Origin: Psychrobacillus sp044762745
Lineage (GTDB): Bacteria; Bacillota; Bacilli; Bacillales_A; Planococcaceae
Reading direction: 5' to 3'
Length of the DNA: 64,000 bases
Assembly: GCF_044762745.1 (NCBI RefSeq)
Contig: NZ_JBIWEX010000018.1
Coordinates: 1-64,000, forward strand
Shown here: piece by piece, positions 15,488 to 25,226 of the stretch
Layout of the letters: the number at the start of each line of letters is the position of its first letter
Numbering within the stretch: position 1 is the stretch's first letter
The notes under the pieces: generated by a model
Databases searched by the model: none
What the model was told of the DNA's origin: nothing
What the model saw: the letters and a program-made list of their open reading frames with translations, nothing else
Translations under genes and position numbers: made by a program

Positions 15488-17392
15488 ATGAAAAAATGGC
15501 TGATATCCATTATTGCTTTCGTTTTAATAATTGGAATGGCAGGCGCATTCTATTTTTCTGAAATTGAGATAAGTGCCGAGCGCAATGTGTTAAGTGATCA
15601 ACCATTTAAAGAGAGTAGTGAAATTCAAACCGTTCAATCCAAAGAACAATTAAAAGCCTATTTTGAAAAGGTTAAAAAACAGCAAGGGAAACAATATAAT
15701 GGAGCAGCGGTAACAGAAGAATCCGCTACGATGGATGCTAAAAGTTCTTCTGGTGGCCAAGGAGGAGATTATTCAACTACGAATAACCAAGTAGAAGGAG
15801 TGGATGAAGGGGATATCGTAAAAACAAATGGTACGCATATATTTTCAATTAGTGAAAATAACGTGGTAATCGTAAACGTAGAAAATCCAAAACATATGAA
15901 AGAAGTAAAGAAAATCCCATTTGCAAATGATTTTTATCCAACACAACTACTATTATCAGATCAAACCTTAATGGTTATCGGTCAGAAAAACGTTTTTCGG
16001 ACACTAGAGATGGAAAGTAAGCAATCTATGGACATTGCGATGCCGATGGATTCGATGACGACTGTGTATTTCTATAATATTTCAAATCCCGCATCACCAA
16101 AACTAATGAGGGAAATTGCGACAGAAGGATTTATGAACGGTGCACGTCTAACAAATAATATATTATATTATGTGACGACAGTTTATCCGAAATTCTGGAT
16201 AATGGAAGAAAATGTAGATGCTGAGTTACGTCCATTTACTTATGATTCTCAAACCGATGATGAAGCAAAACCGATGTCCTTTAATAGTATCGCAATCCTT
16301 CCTAGCTCTATAGAAGGGAATTATAGTATTATTTCGGCTATCGATGTATCCAATCCTGTAGAAAACGAAGTACAAACAAAGGGGTATCTTGGCTGTAGTG
16401 AACAGTTATATATGTCAAAAGATAGTCTATATTTAACCTCTACTATTTATGAACAGGACAATTCCAATGCGAAAAAAATGATATGGAATCCTGGGGAAAT
16501 GGATACAAAAGTTTTTAAGTTTGCATTAAACAAAACATCCGTACAATTCATCGCATCGAGTCGTATAAAGGGAACGATATTAAATCAGTTTTCGATGGAT
16601 GAGCATAACGGTTATTTCCGCACAGTAACGACAAAAGGGAATAACTGGGGTGAAAATAAAGTATCTGAAAATAATCTATTTATACTCGATGAACAGATGA
16701 AAACAGTAGGCCAGGTAACAGGTTTAGCAAAAGGCGAGCGCATTTATTCAGCAAGGTTTATGGGAGATAAAGTATATATGGTGACGTTTAAAGAAACAGA
16801 TCCTTTATTTGTTATTGATGTAGCAAAACCAACTGCACCAAAAGTATTAGGGGAACTGAAGATTCCAGGATTTAGTAATTACCTACATCCGTTAGATGAA
16901 AATCATTTAATTGGTTTTGGCTATGAAACAATAGTAGATACCCAGTCTGGTGGTAAAGAACCGCTTATTATGACAGGGGGAATGAAAGTTTCCCTTTTCG
17001 ATGTAAGTGATTTTGCGAACCCAAAAGAATTGGATACAGAAATAATTGGTGATCAAGGAACATATTCGCAGGTTCAATATGATCACCATGCGTTGTTCCA
17101 GCACCAAGAAAAAGGGTTGTTTGGATTTCCAATTTCCATTTATAAAAAAGGGAAAGAATATGCAGAGTTTAAGCAGGATGGAGCATTAGTATATGAAATT
17201 ACACCCGAAAATGGAATTGTGTTAAAAGGGGACTTATTAAACCCTGAAAACCCTAATCAGCAATACGAAGAATGGGAAAGCAGTATCCAACGAATGATTT
17301 ATGTAGAGGGTTCTTTATTTACTGTTGCGATGAAAGAAATCAAAAGCTACAATTTAAACTCGTTTGAACAATTGAGTAAAATGTCATATTAA
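15488..17392 (+). CDS. Beta-propeller domain protein (PF09826-type), membrane-anchored
   Basis: This 634-residue protein has an N-terminal membrane segment or uncleaved signal (residues 5-25) and a large extracellular C-terminal beta-propeller. The propeller begins with the family hallmark NNQVEGVDEGDIVKT (about residue 105) and has repeated VY.VTF, LF.IDV blade strands. Family members are secreted archaeal and bacterial proteins of unknown function. ATG 15488 with AAAGGA at 8 bp is preferred over ATG 15479. It is a single gene ended by a strong hairpin. Confidence 0.8.
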   Translation: MKKWLISIIAFVLIIGMAGAFYFSEIEISAERNVLSDQPFKESSEIQTVQSKEQLKAYFEKVKKQQGKQYNGAAVTEESATMDAKSSSGGQGGDYSTTNNQVEGVDEGDIVKTNGTHIFSISENNVVIVNVENPKHMKEVKKIPFANDFYPTQLLLSDQTLMVIGQKNVFRTLEMESKQSMDIAMPMDSMTTVYFYNISNPASPKLMREIATEGFMNGARLTNNILYYVTTVYPKFWIMEENVDAELRPFTYDSQTDDEAKPMSFNSIAILPSSIEGNYSIISAIDVSNPVENEVQTKGYLGCSEQLYMSKDSLYLTSTIYEQDNSNAKKMIWNPGEMDTKVFKFALNKTSVQFIASSRIKGTILNQFSMDEHNGYFRTVTTKGNNWGENKVSENNLFILDEQMKTVGQVTGLAKGERIYSARFMGDKVYMVTFKETDPLFVIDVAKPTAPKVLGELKIPGFSNYLHPLDENHLIGFGYETIVDTQSGGKEPLIMTGGMKVSLFDVSDFANPKELDTEIIGDQGTYSQVQYDHHALFQHQEKGLFGFPISIYKKGKEYAEFKQDGALVYEITPENGIVLKGDLLNPENPNQQYEEWESSIQRMIYVEGSLFTVAMKEIKSYNLNSFEQLSKMSY

Positions 17393-17397
17393 AACAA

Positions 17398-17438
17398 AAA
17401 AGACTCCAAAAGCCACAAAGCTTTTGGAGTTTTCTTTA
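17398..17438. terminator. Intrinsic terminator
   Basis: ACTCCAAAAGC (17403-17413) pairs with GCTTTTGGAGT (17420-17430), followed by TTTCTTT. A-rich sequence on the other side lets it serve the convergent deacetylase gene too. Confidence 0.8.
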
Positions 17439-17452
17439 GTAAAAAAAGTAAT

Positions 17453-18922
17453 TCAATTGGCGTTGCTGCTTTTCAACTCAGATACAGTGACAAACGAATA
17501 TCCTTCTCCTTGCAAGTAGGCAAGAACCTCATCTAGTCCCTCTGCAGTTGACATATGTATATCATGCATTAAAATAATAGAACCTTCCTTTACATGATTT
17601 TTCACATGTGCAAGTAAATGATTAGCATTACGGTATTTCCAATCGAGCGTATCCACATCCCATAAAACGACCGGGAGGGAAGTTTGATCACGAACCTTAC
17701 TATTTACAGCGCCGTATGGGGGACGGAATACAGTTGGCTTGCTACCAGTTGCTTGTTCAATCGCATCACTCGTATTATTAATCTCTAAAGCAATTTTTTC
17801 AGAAGAAGCCTTTGTTAAATCTAAATGATTCCAAGTGTGGTTGCCTAACTCATGTCCTGCCTCTTTCATTTCCTTTACAATTTCAGGATAGAAAGAAACA
17901 CGACTTCCAAGCATAAAAAACGTAGCTTTTGCATTATACTTCTTTAGTGTGTCGAGAATCAATGTAGTTGATTCTGGATTCGGTCCATCATCGAATGTAA
18001 GTGCAACTAATTTTGTGGAAGGGTTCACTGTCGTATCTTCAGTCTGTATTTCACCTGAAGGTTTTTCCTCTTCCTTTACCGATGTCGTTGGTGATGGCTG
18101 GATAGTCACTTCTGGAAGTTTAAAATTGTCGGCGATAATATCGTTCAAATCCTCTAGTGGGATAGAAACAATCGGAGAAATTGCCGGACCAGCAGTAATT
18201 TCATACTCATCATAGTAAAATTCGATCGAATCTTTCTTCAAGGAAAAGTTAGAATAATTATCCCAAGTAGGCATTGTTTTTTCTGTAAATTGCTTTTGAA
18301 GTAAGTGGGAATTCAATTGTTCATCAGAGATGATGTATTCCCTTACTATTGTAGCCAGTTTTATAAGTGCTTTTTCATTGTTTGCGAGCAAGTCATTTAT
18401 CGTAAGCATGTGACCGGACTGATTATGTAAGCGGAAAATTCTCGTTTCTGATAATCCGTCTGTTCCACCTGTATTCATGTACGAATGAATAACAAATGAA
18501 TAGTATCCTGTAGTATGCTGAAAAACTTCAAAGGAAATATTCAATTCGCCCTTACGATACATATTCGATTCAGTTAAATAATTCGTTTCGTTTAAATACA
18601 ATGTTTTTATATTATTTGTATATGCCTTTACGATATCATTGAATTCTGGAACATTACTTTGTGGAAATTGAATTGCATACGGAGTTTTTTTGTCATTAGA
18701 CGTTTCCGTAATAATACGAATTCCTGGATAAGCCGAATCGCTTTCATTAATTTGTTCTTTAGGAACAGTTGGGAAGTTAGCCGATACTACTACTTTTTCT
18801 TTTTTTGCAGGATTGAGAAGCATCAGAAGAAAAATCATTAAACTACTTAATGTAAGAATAGTAAAAATAAACGTAATATCAATCCAACGTCTCCTTTTTT
18901 TGGATTTTGGATGCGTGGACAT
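17453..18922 (-). CDS. PdaC-like polysaccharide deacetylase
   Basis: This 489-residue protein has a basic cytosolic start (KSKKRRR), one membrane anchor (about 14-36), a DUF3298/RsiV-like extracellular domain (about 80-265) and a C-terminal NodB domain (about 300-480). The catalytic motifs are complete: TFDDGP, HTWNHLDL (metal His), RPPYGA, WDVDTLDW and LMHDIH. The architecture equals B. subtilis PdaC, which deacetylates N-acetylmuramic acid in peptidoglycan, and also resembles chitin-type deacetylases. Cell-wall modification at the outer membrane face is therefore expected. ATG 18922 follows AAAAGGAG. Convergent with the beta-propeller gene. Confidence 0.88.
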   Translation of the reverse strand: MSTHPKSKKRRRWIDITFIFTILTLSSLMIFLLMLLNPAKKEKVVVSANFPTVPKEQINESDSAYPGIRIITETSNDKKTPYAIQFPQSNVPEFNDIVKAYTNNIKTLYLNETNYLTESNMYRKGELNISFEVFQHTTGYYSFVIHSYMNTGGTDGLSETRIFRLHNQSGHMLTINDLLANNEKALIKLATIVREYIISDEQLNSHLLQKQFTEKTMPTWDNYSNFSLKKDSIEFYYDEYEITAGPAISPIVSIPLEDLNDIIADNFKLPEVTIQPSPTTSVKEEEKPSGEIQTEDTTVNPSTKLVALTFDDGPNPESTTLILDTLKKYNAKATFFMLGSRVSFYPEIVKEMKEAGHELGNHTWNHLDLTKASSEKIALEINNTSDAIEQATGSKPTVFRPPYGAVNSKVRDQTSLPVVLWDVDTLDWKYRNANHLLAHVKNHVKEGSIILMHDIHMSTAEGLDEVLAYLQGEGYSFVTVSELKSSNAN

Positions 18923-19071
18923 ATTGATGATTCTCCTTTTCTAGTACTTATCTATTATATTAGATTAGACGGATGAATAGGTAATAAAGTTTTAGTTTTC
19001 ATTGTTTTTATTTTCAACGTTCGATAAGATAATCGTAGCTGAATTTCACTATAGAAAGGAAGGGGTTCCTA

Positions 19072-19815
19072 TTGACGCCAGACTCCGAATTAACCGTAGA
19101 ATGCTGTTTACTTGCGGGACGTTTAATGATGGAAAGTGGAGCGGAGACATACCGAGCGGAGGATACAATGGATCGGATGGCGATTTCGCAGCAACTAACA
19201 CAATCCCAAAGTTTTGTGACACCAACTGGCATCATTTTTGCAGGAAGTAATAGCCTTCCAACTAAACTAGTAAGAATTAGCAATAGGTCGACGGATTTAG
19301 AAAGGATAGCGCTCGTAAATAGCGTCTCCAGAAAACTCGTTAACAAGGAAATTACACTGCAAGAAGCGTATTCGGAGCTAGTTAGCATCGAAAAAGAACA
19401 TAAAACGCTTCCGTTATGGATACAAATAGTTGCCGCATCCGTTGCGTCTGCCGCATTTCAGTTATTATACGGCGGTACATTCCAAGATGTTCCCACTGCA
19501 TTAATAGCTGGAGGCGTAGGGTTTTCTATTTCAACGCTATTAGAAATGAAAACGCGAGTAAAGTTTTTTGCGGAGTTTTTAGCAGCATTATTTATTTGTT
19601 TAATCGCTATTTTATCGGTTACGTGGGGGTTGGGATATGAAGTCGATAGAATCATTATCGGTTCTGTCATGCCGCTTGTTCCAGGGTTGCTCATAACGAA
19701 TGCTGTACGTGATTTAATGGCAGGTCATTTTGTTTCCGGTGTATCAAAAGGAGCAGAAGCATTTCTTACAGCTTTTGCCATTGGCGCAGGGGTTGCATTA
19801 GGATTGTCATTTTAG
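19072..19815 (+). CDS. Threonine/serine exporter, ThrE N-terminal-domain subunit
   Basis: This 247-residue membrane protein matches the N-terminal half of ThrE (PF06738). A cytosolic domain with AGRLMMESGAETYRAEDTM (about 15-33) is followed by four to five membrane helices from about residue 118. The family exports threonine and serine. TTG at 19072 is the start, after GGAAGGGG. The partner half follows 11 bp after its stop, giving the split two-gene form common in Bacillales. No regulator is seen. Confidence 0.85.
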   Translation: MTPDSELTVECCLLAGRLMMESGAETYRAEDTMDRMAISQQLTQSQSFVTPTGIIFAGSNSLPTKLVRISNRSTDLERIALVNSVSRKLVNKEITLQEAYSELVSIEKEHKTLPLWIQIVAASVASAAFQLLYGGTFQDVPTALIAGGVGFSISTLLEMKTRVKFFAEFLAALFICLIAILSVTWGLGYEVDRIIIGSVMPLVPGLLITNAVRDLMAGHFVSGVSKGAEAFLTAFAIGAGVALGLSF

Positions 19816-19826
19816 GAGGGTTAGTT

Positions 19827-20276
19827 ATGTCGTATTTAATGCAAGGAATATTAAGTTTTGCAGCAGCAGCTGGATTTGGGATTATATTTAATGCTCCGAG
19901 AAAATCACTTTTCTATTGTGGACTTGTTGGTATGATAGGTTGGCTTGTATATTCTTACGTAAATGATTTAAGTAACGATCCTGCGAAATCATCATTCGCC
20001 GGTGCATTTTCGGTTGCTTTTGTTGCACATATAATGGCCAAAAAGTTTAAAATGCCTATGATTATTTTCAGTGTAGCAGGTATTATTCCATTAGTTCCGG
20101 GTGGATCTGCCTATAATGCGATGCGAAATGTAATAGAGAAGGATTATAGTGTAGCAGTGGATTATGGATCCGTTGCCCTTATCGTCTCAGGTTCAATTGC
20201 GATGGGTTTGGTTTTTGCAGAGATTATTACGCAATTATCGGTAAAAGTAATAGGAAGACTCAGAGTAAAACCGTGA
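19827..20276 (+). CDS. Threonine/serine exporter, ThrE C-terminal-domain subunit
   Basis: This 149-residue integral membrane protein has about five membrane segments and the family motif GIIPLVPGGSAYNAM (about residues 90-104), as in PF12821 (ThrE_2). It pairs with the upstream subunit in one operon to form the exporter. The ribosome site is GGAGG, 8 bp before ATG 19827. The gene ends inside a terminator hairpin. Confidence 0.85.
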   Translation: MSYLMQGILSFAAAAGFGIIFNAPRKSLFYCGLVGMIGWLVYSYVNDLSNDPAKSSFAGAFSVAFVAHIMAKKFKMPMIIFSVAGIIPLVPGGSAYNAMRNVIEKDYSVAVDYGSVALIVSGSIAMGLVFAEIITQLSVKVIGRLRVKP

Positions 20277-20306
20277 CGATAAGCATTATCTCCACGGTTT
20301 TTTTTC
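20267..20306 (+). terminator. Intrinsic terminator
   Basis: AAACCGTG and CACGGTTT, with the stop codon in the stem region, are followed by eight T residues. It ends the ThrE-type operon. Confidence 0.75.
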
Positions 20307-20309
20307 TTC

Positions 20310-22325
20310 CTATTTTAAAAGTGCTTCAACTTCTTCTGCTGGGATCGGGCGGCTTATGTAGTATCCTTGAGCGGAAACACAGCCCATTTGTTTTAACAGC
20401 TCATATTGTTCCTCTGTTTCTACACCTTCTGCAACAACATTTACATTTAAAGATTGCCCAAACTGGATTAATCCTTGGACAAGCTTTTGTAATTTCTCTT
20501 GCTGCATAATAGAACTCACAAACGATTTATCTATTTTCAATTTGCTAATCGGAAGAAGTTGTAAATACCTAAGCGATGCATATCCAGTTCCAAAATCATC
20601 CAAAACAAAAGCAACTCCGTCTTGGTGTAATGTCTGCATTTGCTGAATAATAGATTTTTCGGCTTCCGCTTCGAGTGCAAACTTTTCTGTAAATTCAATT
20701 TGTAAAAGCTTCGGAGAGCAATTGTACTTATCTAACATGTTGCGAATTGTCTTTACCATATTTTTATCACGGAATTCCCGGACGGATGAGTTAAAGCTTA
20801 CTTTAACCGGTATCCCTTTTTGCTCCCAAATAGCCGCTTGTTCACAGACCTTTTCGAGCATAAAAGAGCCAATTTTATTGATTAATCCGGTTTCTTCGGC
20901 GATAGGTATTAGCTCTTCGGGAGAAACGATTCCGAGCTCATCATCTTCCCATCGAACGAGCGCTTCTACTGATGTAATCTGATCAGTTAATACATCTTTT
21001 TGTGGTAAATATAGAACATGAAGATCATGGTGGTTTAAAGCTTCTAACAATCGTTTTTCAATTTGTGCACGACGAGTAAGTTTGTGATGGTCAGATGGGG
21101 AAAGGCTTGCAATCATGCCACCACCTTCTAATTTCACTTTTTGGATTTTCGTATCAGTAGCTTTCAATAAGTGCAAATAGGTTTGTTGATCTTCAGGGTA
21201 TCTAGTAATTGCTCCGCTGACTGTAATAGGAACAACTTTATTGTCTAGATAAATCGGGTTTTGTTTTAAGTAATGGATAAAACCCTGTATATACCATTCA
21301 CCTAAAGTTGTAAGGACCGCAAATTCATCCCTGCCTGCTCTAGCAATAATCGATTCTTCAAAATAGATTTTCAATCTTTTCGTAAACTCATTTAATAATT
21401 GAGATTCTGTTTGATCGTTAAATATTTCTTTTAACGTATAAAATTGATCGATACTAAGGAAAACAAAGGAAAAGTATTTGTCATCTTGGATATATTCATT
21501 CACCATTTCTTCTAAACGATGTCTACTCATTAGACCGGTTTCCGTATCTACATAAGCAATTTGTTCAAGGCGCGTTTGTATTAATTTCTTTTCTGTAATC
21601 TCTTCTTCCAATAACAAATGATATAGTGTATTATTCTCCGTATTAGTAATGGGGAGACCGATCAAATCAACCCAATAGCTCTCTCCGTCTTTTGTTGTTT
21701 TTTCGACCGTACCTTGGAAAACTTGTCCTTTTTGTAATGTGTTGATAATTTTATCTGCAATGGCAATATGGTGATCGGTATTAGGGAATAGTTGCCAAAA
21801 AGTTTTTCCTACAATTCGTTTTGGTGTCCAATTGCTTCTTTTTAAAAACATTTCATTTGCATGTAGGATTAGTCCTTCTTTGTCTAAATAAGCAACCATA
21901 AATGATTTAGATAATCCTTTTTTTAATAATTGTAACTCTGAAAAAGAAGATGCTTCTGTATCTTGTATTGTATTAGATTCAATCTGGAAGAAAACATAGT
22001 ACTCATCGTTCATGAAGATCGATTTTGCGACAATAGATGTTTTCGTGGGGCGTCTATCTTTGGAATAGAGGATGACGGGACTGAAGCGAATTGGATCATC
22101 TTGATGTAGGATTGATTCCCAATTAGCAGTTAAATGCCCGTATGTATGCTCATTAAACAAAGGCGCTTTAGGTCCTTGTAAATCATCTAAATGATATCCA
22201 AATTGCTTTTCTGCCTCCTTGCTCCACCAAATAATATGACCGTCTCTATTTGTCATAAAGGTTGGAAATGGCAAATGACTAAAAACAGTGTTACTTAAAT
22301 CAAATAATTCGTCTTTTAGGTACAT
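20310..22325 (-). CDS. PAS-PAS-GGDEF(degenerate)-EAL phosphodiesterase
   Basis: This 671-residue cytosolic protein has two PAS domains (about 10-120 and 125-245), a GGDEF domain and a C-terminal EAL domain (about 420-670). The GGDEF signature reads GRDEF, so cyclase activity is doubtful and the domain may bind GTP as a regulator. The EAL domain looks active: EALVRW, IEFTEK, VLDDFGTGYAS, KIDKSF and AEGVET are all present, so it should hydrolyse cyclic di-GMP. ATG 22325 with AAAGGGG is chosen over an earlier in-frame start. It probably opposes the cyclase at 1381-2664. Confidence 0.87.
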   Translation of the reverse strand: MYLKDELFDLSNTVFSHLPFPTFMTNRDGHIIWWSKEAEKQFGYHLDDLQGPKAPLFNEHTYGHLTANWESILHQDDPIRFSPVILYSKDRRPTKTSIVAKSIFMNDEYYVFFQIESNTIQDTEASSFSELQLLKKGLSKSFMVAYLDKEGLILHANEMFLKRSNWTPKRIVGKTFWQLFPNTDHHIAIADKIINTLQKGQVFQGTVEKTTKDGESYWVDLIGLPITNTENNTLYHLLLEEEITEKKLIQTRLEQIAYVDTETGLMSRHRLEEMVNEYIQDDKYFSFVFLSIDQFYTLKEIFNDQTESQLLNEFTKRLKIYFEESIIARAGRDEFAVLTTLGEWYIQGFIHYLKQNPIYLDNKVVPITVSGAITRYPEDQQTYLHLLKATDTKIQKVKLEGGGMIASLSPSDHHKLTRRAQIEKRLLEALNHHDLHVLYLPQKDVLTDQITSVEALVRWEDDELGIVSPEELIPIAEETGLINKIGSFMLEKVCEQAAIWEQKGIPVKVSFNSSVREFRDKNMVKTIRNMLDKYNCSPKLLQIEFTEKFALEAEAEKSIIQQMQTLHQDGVAFVLDDFGTGYASLRYLQLLPISKLKIDKSFVSSIMQQEKLQKLVQGLIQFGQSLNVNVVAEGVETEEQYELLKQMGCVSAQGYYISRPIPAEEVEALLK

Positions 22326-22473
22326 ATTAACGGCCCCTTTAAATAATTTATATTCATTATATAAAATATACATAAATTAGTCATTAAAATAGAGCAATTT
22401 ATTCATTGAAAAATAATATTAGGGTATAAAGTAATAGTTATATATATATAGGGAGAGAAGAGGGAATGTGAAA

Positions 22474-23394
22474 ATGGGACGATGGAAAGGTATTGTATTA
22501 ATCATTTTTGGTTCAATGTTGTGGGGAGCCTCCGGACCGATGATGGAGTGGGTGTTAAAAGAAAGTAACTTATCTGTTCCATTTTTTCTGACGGTTCGTT
22601 TAACGGTAGCGGGGGCATGTCTACTAACCTTTTTAAGGATAAGAGGAAAGCCTATCTTTACTATATGGAAAGAGAAGAGTTGGTTAAAGCAATTGATCAT
22701 TTTTGGTATTTTTGGGATGCTCGGTGTTCAATATACATTTGTTGCGGCAATTGAGGCGAGTAATGCGTCTATTGCAACATTACTGCAATTTTTGGGGCCT
22801 ATTTATATCGTGGTATTTGTTTCGTGGAAGAGCAAGATGTTTCCTCCTAAGTATCAAATCATCGGTATTATCGGAACGCTCGTCGGGTTGTTTTTTTTAC
22901 TAACAAACGCCAAATTGGATCAATTATTAATCAGTAATGAAGCGCTAATTTGGGGATTAGCAATCGGTGTTGCGTTTGCTATTTATACGGTGTACCCAGC
23001 AAGTCTCATGAAAGAGTGGGGAGTGCTTATCGTCGTTGGTTGGGGGATGTTAATTGGAGGAGTAGTGCTAGCTGTCATCTCTCAGATTTGGCGTTCGGAT
23101 GAATGGGGGGAGTTCACGAATTACCCAATTAACTTAATGACCATTATCATTATTTTTGTTGGAACAATTGCATTTATACTCTTTTTAACAAGTATGAAGT
23201 ACATATCCCCAGTAGAAACTAGCATTCTGTCCAGTATGGAACCATTAACTGCTATGGTAATTTCGGTTATTTGGTTAGGACAAGTTTTTGGAGCTTGGCA
23301 ATATGTCGGCATAGTAGTAATGATCTTGTTTGTCACATGGCTTTCAATCGCTGGCGAAATTAAATGGAAACGAAAAGAAAGGATGGCTAATTGA
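22474..23394 (+). CDS. DMT/EamA-family permease
   Basis: This 306-residue protein has ten hydrophobic helices arranged as two EamA repeats. The first repeat contains SMLWGASGP and the QFLGPIYI segment; the second has SSMEPLTA and a final basic tail (KWKRKER). Family members export amino acids or other metabolites, and the substrate is unknown here. ATG 22474 is preferred to GTG 22468 because AGGGA lies 8 bp before it rather than 2. Monocistronic. Confidence 0.85.
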   Translation: MGRWKGIVLIIFGSMLWGASGPMMEWVLKESNLSVPFFLTVRLTVAGACLLTFLRIRGKPIFTIWKEKSWLKQLIIFGIFGMLGVQYTFVAAIEASNASIATLLQFLGPIYIVVFVSWKSKMFPPKYQIIGIIGTLVGLFFLLTNAKLDQLLISNEALIWGLAIGVAFAIYTVYPASLMKEWGVLIVVGWGMLIGGVVLAVISQIWRSDEWGEFTNYPINLMTIIIIFVGTIAFILFLTSMKYISPVETSILSSMEPLTAMVISVIWLGQVFGAWQYVGIVVMILFVTWLSIAGEIKWKRKERMAN

Positions 23395-23489
23395 GGCCAT
23401 CTTTTTCTATATGTTGTGTACGTGTTATGGCATAATAGACTGTATATAGAAATAATTCGAGTGGCGAAGAATATAGGGGTGTTTTGATT

Positions 23490-25226
23490 GTGAAGACGAT
23501 TTTTTCTTATTTATCACCATATAGGTGGCTTGTTGTGATTGCATTACTACTTATGTTAGTCGAACTTTCTGTAGAGCTTGTGCAACCATTGTTAATCGCA
23601 ACTATTATTGATGATGGAATATTAGCAAGAGACCAGCAGACTATTATTTTTTTGGGAATTATTATGCTTGGGATTTCAGCTATTGCTTTATTAGCGGGAA
23701 TCATTAATACATTTATCGCTTCCCATGTAGTGCAAAGTTATGGGTATGACATTCGTCAGGCACTATTTAAGAAAGTACAATCATTTACGATGGCAACTTT
23801 TTTAACGTTTCCTTCTTCAAGCTTAATAACACGGCTAACGAATGATGTGACGATTACGCAAAACTTAATATTCATGGGCCTTCGAATAATGCTTCGAGCA
23901 CCATTATTAGTTGTTGGAAGCATTATTCTGTCCTTTTTTGTTCATGCTTACTTAGCTATGTTTTTAGTTGTGGGAGCGCCAGTTTTAATCATTTTTCTTT
24001 TCATTATGAGTAGAAAAGGACTTATGCTTTTTGGTAAAGTTCAAAGAAGTGTTGACAGCGTGACACGTAAAGTGCAGGAAAATTTGCAAGCCGTTCGCCT
24101 CATAAAAGCGTATTTACGCGGCAGCTTTGAATCAACTCGCTTTGCAGCTGTTGCAGACGAATTAAAATTTGATAATGTGAAAGCATTCCGTATTATGGAG
24201 CTCATTTTACCCGTTCTCTTATTTGTTATGAATGTGAGCTTAATGGCCGTTCTTTGGTTTGGGGCAAAAGAAATACAAACAGGGGATACAAAGATGGGGG
24301 ATCTTGTTGCAATCGTTAACTATGCGATGCGTATGACGGGCGCATTTTCCATGTTTTCTTTCATCATCATATTTTTCTCTAGAGCGAAAGCATCCGCTGA
24401 ACGGATGGAAGAGGTTTTAGTAGTCGATGAAGGAATTGAAGAAATAAGTAAAGATCCTATAGAATCCGTTCCTAAAATAGGAGAAATTGCGTTTAAGCAT
24501 GTTTCTTTTCATTATCCTACAACCGATATACCTGTTCTAAAGGATGTTTCATTTTCTGTAAAAGCAGGAGCAAAGCTTGCGATTATGGGAGCTACAGGTT
24601 CCGGGAAATCGACACTGTTAAACTTGATACCTCGCATTTTTGATGCGACAGAAGGAGAAATATGGATTGACGGGGTAGAAGTAAAAGAATGGCCACTAAA
24701 AGAGTTAAGACAAACAATTGGGCTTGTTCCGCAACAATCCATCCTTTTCACAGGAAGTATTGAAGAAAACTTAGGATGGGGAGACTCGACCGCTTCGGGA
24801 GAAAGTCTTAAAGAAGCAGCAATTCAAGCGCAAATTCATCATTCGATTGAACAATTTCCAGAACAATATGATACGAGAGTTGGTCAAAAAGGAGTCAATT
24901 TATCTGGCGGCCAAAAACAAAGATTGTCCATTGCGCGTGCATTAGTACGAAAACCAGAGATCCTATTATTGGATGATAGTACAAGTGCTTTAGATGTATC
25001 GACTGAGAATGCCCTATGGGAAGCTTTAGAAAAAGAAAATGCAACGATGCTTGTCATTACGCAAAAGATAAGAACAGCAAAAGGTGCAGATCAAATTCTT
25101 TTATTAGAAGAAGGAAAAGTTTCGGCATACGGAACGCATGAACAGTTAATGGAAAGTTCTTCTTTATACAGAGAGATTGCGGAATCACAACAGGAGGGGG
25201 GCGGACATGATGAACTTCATTCGTAA
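23490..25226 (+). CDS. ABC exporter half-transporter with degenerate site (YfiB-like)
   Basis: This 578-residue protein has six membrane helices (about 1-305) and a C-terminal ATPase domain. Walker A (GATGSGKST) and signature (LSGGQKQ) are intact. The residue after Walker B is Asp (LLLDDSTSALD, not DE) and the H-loop has Gln instead of His (LVITQKI). This is the non-catalytic half of a heterodimeric exporter such as BmrC/BmrD or YfiB/YfiC. GTG 23490 has AGGGGTG 8 bp upstream. The partner overlaps its 3' end by 20 bp. Multidrug or lipid export is inferred. Confidence 0.85.
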   Translation: MKTIFSYLSPYRWLVVIALLLMLVELSVELVQPLLIATIIDDGILARDQQTIIFLGIIMLGISAIALLAGIINTFIASHVVQSYGYDIRQALFKKVQSFTMATFLTFPSSSLITRLTNDVTITQNLIFMGLRIMLRAPLLVVGSIILSFFVHAYLAMFLVVGAPVLIIFLFIMSRKGLMLFGKVQRSVDSVTRKVQENLQAVRLIKAYLRGSFESTRFAAVADELKFDNVKAFRIMELILPVLLFVMNVSLMAVLWFGAKEIQTGDTKMGDLVAIVNYAMRMTGAFSMFSFIIIFFSRAKASAERMEEVLVVDEGIEEISKDPIESVPKIGEIAFKHVSFHYPTTDIPVLKDVSFSVKAGAKLAIMGATGSGKSTLLNLIPRIFDATEGEIWIDGVEVKEWPLKELRQTIGLVPQQSILFTGSIEENLGWGDSTASGESLKEAAIQAQIHHSIEQFPEQYDTRVGQKGVNLSGGQKQRLSIARALVRKPEILLLDDSTSALDVSTENALWEALEKENATMLVITQKIRTAKGADQILLLEEGKVSAYGTHEQLMESSSLYREIAESQQEGGGHDELHS

